Shown: piece by piece, positions 5,707 to 10,305 of the stretch
How positions within the stretch are numbered: the first letter of the stretch is position 1
Layout: every line of letters begins with the position of its first letter
DNA from: Roseitalea sp964606055
Lineage (GTDB): Bacteria > Pseudomonadota > Alphaproteobacteria > Rhizobiales > Rhizobiaceae
DNA: 10,305 nucleotides
Reading direction: 5' to 3'
Assembly: GCA_964606055.1 (NCBI GenBank)
Contig: CAZSFA010000103.1
Location: forward strand, 1 to 10,305
The notes under the pieces: generated by a model
Told to the model about the DNA's origin: nothing
Databases searched by the model: none
The model's input: only the letters and a program-made list of their open reading frames with translations
Position numbers and translations under genes: made by a program

Positions 5707-6735
5707 ATGCTGCTGCGATACATTGCCGGGCGCGTCCTGATCGGCTTCACCCAATTGCTGGTTCTGGTCGTCGCCGTCTTCTTCCTGATCCGGCTGCTGC
5801 CGGCCGATCCGGTCTCGCGATTCGTGGGGCTCAACTCCAGTGAAGAAGCCTATGCCCAGGCCGAACGCAACCTGGGGCTTGACCGGCCGGTCATGACCCA
5901 GCTGACGCACTATCTGGGACTTGCGCCTGAAGAGGGCACGGGCCTGCTGCAAGGCGATTTCGGCACGTCGTGGGTCACCGGAACACCCGTGTTGCAGGAA
6001 ATCGGTCAGACCCTGCCGCTTACGATCGAACTGATCACGTTCAGCTTCATCGTCGCCTTCATCATCTCCATCCCGATCGGTATGCTGGCGGCATTGCGGC
6101 CCGGCGGGCGGGCGGACAAGGCGGTCTTCGTCTACTCGCTGTTTGCCGGCTCGCAGCCGGAGTTCTGGTGGGGCATTCTGTTCGTCTATGTCTTCTTCTT
6201 CATTTTGGGCGTAGCGCCCGCGCCGCTCGGCATCCTGTCGCCGCTGACATCGGCGCCCGAAACGGTGACGGGCTTCATCCTGATCGACAGCCTGATCGCG
6301 GGAAACATCTCGACCTTCATTGAGGCGCTGCACCACTTCATGTTGCCGGTGGCGACGCTGGTCTTCATCCTGTCCGGGCCGATCGTCAAGATGATCCGTC
6401 AGAACATGGTGCGTGCGCTGGAAAGCGATTTCGTCCTCTACGCCCGCTGCGCCGGTCTGCCGCGCTGGCGGGTGGCGCTTTATGCTCTGCGCGCGGCGAT
6501 GGCGCCGGCGATGACGCTGATCGGCATCCTTTACGGGTTCATGCTGGGCGGCGCCGTGCTGGTCGAAAGCGTGTTCGCGCTGGGCGGTATCGGCCAGTAC
6601 GCCATCCGCTCGATCCTGGCGTTCGATTATCCGGCGATCCAGGGCGTGGTCCTGGTAATCACCGCGATTTCGCTGTTGATCTATCTTCTGCTCGACATTC
6701 TGCATGCCTTCATCGACCCAAGGGTGGCCTTCTGA
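5707..6735 (+). CDS. DppB/OppB-type ABC permease subunit
   Basis: Inner-membrane permease of 342 residues, first of the two transmembrane subunits. The N-terminal MLLRYIAGRVLIGFTQLLVL begins the first membrane helix (about 9-31). Then comes a periplasmic stretch with GLDRP and LLQGDFGTSW (80-89), the usual GDxGxS region, and further helices near 104-130, 140-170, 208-227, 265-292 and 309-334. The cytoplasmic EAA-type loop that contacts the ATPase is ALESDFVLYARCAGLPRWRV (residues 237-256). The C-terminus LLDILHAFIDPRVAF is typical of the family (LxDxxYAxxDPR). ATG 5707 is preferred over TTG 5701 because it gives the normal DppB N-terminus and better spacing from the GGGGGCGG stretch. The preceding gap of about 80 bases contains the hairpin; the next gene starts one base after the stop. 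Confidence 0.94.
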   Translation: MLLRYIAGRVLIGFTQLLVLVVAVFFLIRLLPADPVSRFVGLNSSEEAYAQAERNLGLDRPVMTQLTHYLGLAPEEGTGLLQGDFGTSWVTGTPVLQEIGQTLPLTIELITFSFIVAFIISIPIGMLAALRPGGRADKAVFVYSLFAGSQPEFWWGILFVYVFFFILGVAPAPLGILSPLTSAPETVTGFILIDSLIAGNISTFIEALHHFMLPVATLVFILSGPIVKMIRQNMVRALESDFVLYARCAGLPRWRVALYALRAAMAPAMTLIGILYGFMLGGAVLVESVFALGGIGQYAIRSILAFDYPAIQGVVLVITAISLLIYLLLDILHAFIDPRVAF

Positions 6736-6736
6736 C

Positions 6737-7627
6737 ATGGCGGTCGTCGACGCTTCCGCATCCGCGCCCAGACAGCGCACCGACTGGTTCTTCGTGTTCG
6801 GGGTGGCGATCGTTGCAACCGTGACCGTGCTGGCCGTGATCGGCCCGTCCATTGCGCCCTATGATCCAACCATCTCGACGCCGCGCGTGGCGATGCCGCC
6901 GCCGCCGATCGGGCAATGGCCGTCGCTCATGTACCAGACGCTGACCGGCCAGCTCGAGCAGACGCCGCACTGGTTCGGAACCGATGCGTCCGGATTTGAC
7001 ATCTTCTCGCGCGTGATCAGCGCGCCGCGCATCGATCTGACGATTGCGCTGGCCGCCAACGGCCTGTCGCTGGCGCTTGGCGTGTTCCTGGGCCTGATCG
7101 CCGGCTACTTCCGCAACATCGGAACCGAGATCATGATGCGCGCGTCGGACGTGCTGCAATCGTTTCCGGTCTTCATCTCGGCGATGATCCTTGTGGCGCT
7201 GGCCGGGCGGTCGACGGTCAACATCGTGATTGCGCTCGCGCTGCTCTATACGCCGATCTACATCCGGTTGACCCGCGCCGAAGTGCTCAGCCAGAAGACG
7301 CGCGGCTATGTCGAGGCGGCACGCGCGCTCGGCAACTCCGAACTTGCAATCGCGTTGCGCCATGTGCTGCCCAACTCGCTGGCGCCCGCGCTCATCCAGT
7401 CTTCGGTGACGATCGGTTTTGCGATCCTGCTGACCGCCGGGCTGAGCTTTGTGGGCGCAGGCGTGCGCCCGCCAACGCCCGAATGGGGCCTGATGATTTC
7501 CACCGGCGCGTCACAGATCGTGCTTGGCGAATGGTGGCCGTCGCTGTTTCCCGGCATTGCCATCTCGCTGACCGTGTTCGGATTTGCCGTTCTGGGCAAT
7601 GCGCTGGAGCGACGCCATGCTGGTTAG
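6737..7627 (+). CDS. DppC/OppC-type ABC permease subunit
   Basis: Second inner-membrane permease, 296 residues, pairing with the DppB-type protein. It has the first helix at about 17-39 after a short cytoplasmic tail, then the hallmark HWFGTDASGFDIFSRVI (78-94), equivalent to the HxxGTDxxGRDxxSR motif of DppC. The EAA loop is YVEAARALGNSELAIALRHV (191-210), a good match to EAAxxxG. LSFVGAGVRPPTPEWGLMI (236-254) matches the conserved C-terminal family segment. The C-terminus ends GNALERRHAG rather than the usual GDxLRDxLDPR, so the tail has diverged; its last 11 bases overlap the ATPase start. ATG 6737 follows the previous stop by one base; an upstream in-frame ATG (6704) would overlap the preceding permease and is rejected. 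Confidence 0.94.
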   Translation: MAVVDASASAPRQRTDWFFVFGVAIVATVTVLAVIGPSIAPYDPTISTPRVAMPPPPIGQWPSLMYQTLTGQLEQTPHWFGTDASGFDIFSRVISAPRIDLTIALAANGLSLALGVFLGLIAGYFRNIGTEIMMRASDVLQSFPVFISAMILVALAGRSTVNIVIALALLYTPIYIRLTRAEVLSQKTRGYVEAARALGNSELAIALRHVLPNSLAPALIQSSVTIGFAILLTAGLSFVGAGVRPPTPEWGLMISTGASQIVLGEWWPSLFPGIAISLTVFGFAVLGNALERRHAG

Positions 7628-9476
7628 GGCTGACAGCGAACCGACCGTGTCGACCGAACCGCGCAAACCGGTCATCGCCGTTGACGGTCTGACGGTGCGC
7701 TATGACACGCCGCTTGGCGCGGTCACGCCGATCCGCGACCTCAGCCTGACGATTCACGAGCGCGAAGTCGTCGGGCTCGTCGGGGACGCCGGGTCGGGCA
7801 AGTCGACGGCCGCGCTGGCCATGATGGGCGTTGTCCGGCCGCCCGGCGTGATCGCGTCCGGTTCGGTCGCGTTCGGCGGACAGGACCTTCTGTCGCTGGA
7901 TGAGGAAGAGTTGCGGTCCATTCGTGGCAACCAGATTGGCATCATCGTGCAGAACCCGCGCGGTTCGCTCAACCCGATGCTGCGCATCGGCAAGCAGATC
8001 GCCAACGTCTATGGCGCCCACCATCGCTCCAGCGGGCGGGAGGGTCGCGACAAGGCGATCGAGATGCTGAAGATGGTCGGCATCAACGATCCCGAGCGGC
8101 GCGTGAACGCCTATGCGCACGAGTTGTCCGGCGGCATGGCCCAGCGCGCGCTGATCGCCATGGCGATGAGTTCCAGACCCCGCCTTCTGATCGCCGACGA
8201 GCCGACCTCGGGCCTGGACGTCACCATCCAGGCGCAGTTTCTCGACCAGATGTGGCAGACCGTGCAGGGCACCGGCTCGTCGATCCTGTTGATCAGCCAG
8301 GACCTTGGCGTCATCGCCAATTATTGCGACCGTGTGATGGTGCTGCATGACGGCGCGATCGTCGAAGACCGGCCGGTGCATGATTTCTTCGCCGATCCAC
8401 AGCACGCCTACAGTCGCTCGGTGCTGGCGCTGCAAAAGGCGGCCGCCGATGACGACACCACCGCGCGCAGCGCTGCGGGCGCCGAGCCGAAGTCCGACCT
8501 GATCCGGATTTCGGGGCTTGCCAAGAACTTTCCCATACGGGGCACCGACAAGGTCGTGCAGGCCGTGCAGGCGCTCACGCTGACGATCGGCAAGGGCGAG
8601 ACGGTGGGCCTTGTCGGCGAGTCCGGTTCGGGCAAGACGACTGTCGGCCGCTGCCTCTTGCGGCTCGAAGAACCAACTGCCGGTTCGATCCACTATCATG
8701 ACGATGACATCGGCGCGATCACGCGGCGCGAGATGAAGCGGTTTCGCTCGCGCCTTCAGATCGTGTTTCAGGATCCGTTCGACGCGATCAACCCGCGCTG
8801 GACGACCGAACAGATCCTGCGCGAACCGCTTGACCTGCACACCAGGCTGACCGGCCGTCAGAAAGCCGAACGCATCCGCGAACTCCTGAGGCTGGTCGAT
8901 CTGCCCGAGGACATCGCCACCATAAAGCCGCGCCAGTTGGGCGCGGGTGCCATGCAGCGGCTCAACATCGCCCGCGCGATTGCGACCAACCCCGAGTTCA
9001 TCGTGCTCGATGAGCCGACATCGGTGCTCGCGCCCGGTGCCATCGACGGGCTGGTGCGGCTGCTTCGCCGCTTGCAGGCCGAACTGGGGTTGAGCTACCT
9101 GTTCATCTCGCACGACCTGACGACGGTGAAGTATCTCTGCGATCGCGTTGCCGTCATGTATCTGGGTCAGGTGGTTGAGACCGGCACGGTCGATCAGGTG
9201 TTTTCCGATCCGCAGCATCCCTATTCGCGGTCGCTTCTGGATGCCCACCTCTACCCCGATCCGACGCAGCGGCGCGTCGACCGGGACGACATCGAGCAGC
9301 TGGAAGGCGAGATCCCGTCGCCGATCGACCTGCCCAAGGGCTGTTATCTGGCCGGGCGCTGCCATCATGCGGTCGATCGCTGCCAGTCCGAGCCGCAGGC
9401 GCTGACCGACCTTGCGGAAATGCGTCAGGTGCGATGCTGGCGCGTTGTCGAGGGCAATCTGGACGAAGCGCCGTGA
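7617..9476 (+). CDS. Fused dual-ATPase subunit (DppD-DppF type) with one degenerate composite site
   Basis: Cytoplasmic 619-residue protein carrying both nucleotide-binding domains that power the importer. Domain 1: Walker A GDAGSGKST (56-64), Q-loop Gln112, signature LSGGM (170-174), Walker B LLIADE (190-195), D-loop SGLD (198-201), and Gln228 where the H-loop His belongs (ISQDLG). Domain 2: Walker A GESGSGKTT (334-342), Q-loop Gln385, signature LGAGA (441-445) instead of LSGGQ, Walker B FIVLDE (461-466), D-loop SVLA instead of SALD (469-472), and H-loop His499 (ISHD). The C-terminal oligopeptide-type region has Cys576, Cys582, Cys589 and Cys607, the family pattern reported to hold an iron-sulfur cluster in some relatives. 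All departures map to the site formed by domain 1 Walker A/B and domain 2 signature; the other site is consensus. ATG 7617 has GGAG upstream and overlaps the permease by 11 bases; its TGA overlaps the next start as GTGA. Confidence 0.94.
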   Translation: MLVRADSEPTVSTEPRKPVIAVDGLTVRYDTPLGAVTPIRDLSLTIHEREVVGLVGDAGSGKSTAALAMMGVVRPPGVIASGSVAFGGQDLLSLDEEELRSIRGNQIGIIVQNPRGSLNPMLRIGKQIANVYGAHHRSSGREGRDKAIEMLKMVGINDPERRVNAYAHELSGGMAQRALIAMAMSSRPRLLIADEPTSGLDVTIQAQFLDQMWQTVQGTGSSILLISQDLGVIANYCDRVMVLHDGAIVEDRPVHDFFADPQHAYSRSVLALQKAAADDDTTARSAAGAEPKSDLIRISGLAKNFPIRGTDKVVQAVQALTLTIGKGETVGLVGESGSGKTTVGRCLLRLEEPTAGSIHYHDDDIGAITRREMKRFRSRLQIVFQDPFDAINPRWTTEQILREPLDLHTRLTGRQKAERIRELLRLVDLPEDIATIKPRQLGAGAMQRLNIARAIATNPEFIVLDEPTSVLAPGAIDGLVRLLRRLQAELGLSYLFISHDLTTVKYLCDRVAVMYLGQVVETGTVDQVFSDPQHPYSRSLLDAHLYPDPTQRRVDRDDIEQLEGEIPSPIDLPKGCYLAGRCHHAVDRCQSEPQALTDLAEMRQVRCWRVVEGNLDEAP

Positions 9477-10305
9477 GCGCGCATGTCGATGTGCTGATCG
9501 TCGGCGCCGGCGCAAGCGGGGCTGCCGTTGCCTGGCGGCTGGCGCGCGCCGGGCTTTCGGTCACGTGCCTGGAGCGGGGCGGCTGGATCGACTACGCCGA
9601 TGTTCCCTCGCGGCATTCCGATTGGGAACTGGCCCGCCAGACCACCCATCACCCCAACCCGAACGTTCGCGGCAATGCGTGGGATTACCCGATCAACGAT
9701 GCCGACGCCGCGATCAAGCCGTTGATGTACAATGCGGTGGGCGGCAGCACGCTGCATTGGGGCGCGCATTTTCCGCGCTTTCGGCCAAGCGACTTTCGCG
9801 TGCGTTCGCTCGATGGCGTCGCCGACGACTGGCCGTTCGACTATGACGCGATCGCGCCATACTACGAGGAAAACGACCGGATCATGGGCGTTTCGGGCAT
9901 CCATGGCGATCCCGGCAACCCGCCGCGCGAGCCGCGCCAGATGCCGCCGCTGCCGGTCGGCAAGGGCGCGCGGCGCATGGCCAAGGCGTTTGACCGGCTG
10001 GGCTGGCACTGGTGGGTGTCCGACGCGGCGATCAACACGCAGCCCTATGGCGAGGGCAGGGGAGCGTGCAACCATTGCGGGCCGTGCGATCTTGGCTGCG
10101 CGGTCAAGGCGCGCTCGTCCACCGACATCACCTATTGGCCGCTGGCGCTCGCCGCCGGTGTCAAGCTGATCACCGAAGCGCGCGTGTTCGAGATCGAGAC
10201 CGACGCGCAGGGGCGTGCCACCGGCGCCGCATACTACGATGCCAACGGCACGGTTCAGCGCCGACGCGCCTCGGTGGTCGTTCTGGCCGCCAATGGCGTC
10301 GGCAC
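9473..10305 (+). CDS. GMC-family FAD oxidoreductase (3' end cut by window)
   Basis: Flavoprotein of the glucose-methanol-choline family, which oxidises alcohols or sugars to carbonyls using FAD. The first 277 residues are visible, with the frame open to the window edge. Near the N-terminus is the FAD dinucleotide motif VDVLIVGAGASGAAVA (5-20), followed by CLERGG (32-37). GGSTLHWGAHFPR (90-102) is the conserved GMC FAD-contact segment, then WPFDYDAIAPYYEENDRIMG (120-139). A cysteine cluster CNHCGPCDLGC (199-209: Cys199, 202, 205, 209) is a pattern seen in the sugar/gluconate-dehydrogenase-like branch. VVVLAANGVGT starts the second FAD segment. The catalytic His/Asn C-terminal region lies outside. 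GTG 9473 overlaps the ATPase stop as GTGA, so it is the fifth gene of the transporter operon. No signal peptide is present. Its substrate is probably the imported compound or an early derivative (inference). Confidence 0.92.
   Translation, partial: MSAHVDVLIVGAGASGAAVAWRLARAGLSVTCLERGGWIDYADVPSRHSDWELARQTTHHPNPNVRGNAWDYPINDADAAIKPLMYNAVGGSTLHWGAHFPRFRPSDFRVRSLDGVADDWPFDYDAIAPYYEENDRIMGVSGIHGDPGNPPREPRQMPPLPVGKGARRMAKAFDRLGWHWWVSDAAINTQPYGEGRGACNHCGPCDLGCAVKARSSTDITYWPLALAAGVKLITEARVFEIETDAQGRATGAAYYDANGTVQRRRASVVVLAANGVG

Noticed and set aside
5655..5843. Short plus-strand frame beginning at the hairpin before the permease
   Set aside because: It overlaps the hairpin and the permease start in another frame and has no Shine-Dalgarno or family resemblance.
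5632..6852. 406-codon minus-strand frame opposite the DppB-type permease
   Set aside because: Extreme Gln/Arg/Asp composition is the complement of hydrophobic membrane codons; a shadow of the permease.
7392..9515. 707-codon open frame on the minus strand opposite the ATPase
   Set aside because: Antisense shadow of a protein with unmistakable Walker and signature motifs; it has no promoter or Shine-Dalgarno and no domain I recognise.

Overview
The window is a high-GC stretch (low to mid 60s % by eye) with densely packed, overlapping genes. Codon use and protein families suggest an alphaproteobacterium, probably of the Hyphomicrobiales or Rhodobacterales; this is inferred from sequence style, not from a marker gene. 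It holds two complete gene strings diverging from one 214-bp control region (3746-3959). No tRNA, rRNA, insertion sequence, phage gene or CRISPR array is visible.

Left arm, minus strand, transcribed from 3745 towards 1: a small RedY/HapK-like alpha+beta protein, a short-chain dehydrogenase/reductase (SDR), a CitE/HpcH-type acyl-CoA lyase, and two different CaiB/BaiF (family III) CoA-transferases. The second transferase is cut by the left window edge. Every junction is 1-3 bases apart or a 4-base stop/start overlap, so this is one operon. The chemistry suggested is activation of a carboxylate by CoA transfer, then retro-aldol or retro-Claisen cleavage of the CoA ester, with an SDR oxidising or reducing an intermediate.

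Right arm, plus strand, from 3960 to the window end: a periplasmic family-5 substrate-binding protein, two DppB/DppC-type permeases, one protein fusing both ATPase domains (DppD-DppF type), and a GMC-family flavin oxidoreductase cut by the right edge. Together they form a complete peptide/oligopeptide-class ABC importer coupled translationally to an oxidoreductase.

Each arm has its own promoter with a TTGACA -35 box. In both, the last two bases of the -10 box are the first two bases of a near-identical 16-bp palindrome (ATTTGTCCGGACAAAT, and one copy with a single change). The two arms therefore look like one regulon controlled by one repressor, plausibly of the GntR type, encoded outside the window. 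The whole reads as an import-and-degrade locus for an unidentified small organic substrate, taken up by the ABC importer, oxidised by the GMC enzyme and/or SDR, charged with CoA and cleaved.

The most notable details are the fused ATPase, whose departures from consensus all fall in one of its two composite ATP sites; the mirrored operator/promoter design; and the combination of a RedY-like protein with CoA-transferase/lyase genes and a Dpp-type importer.
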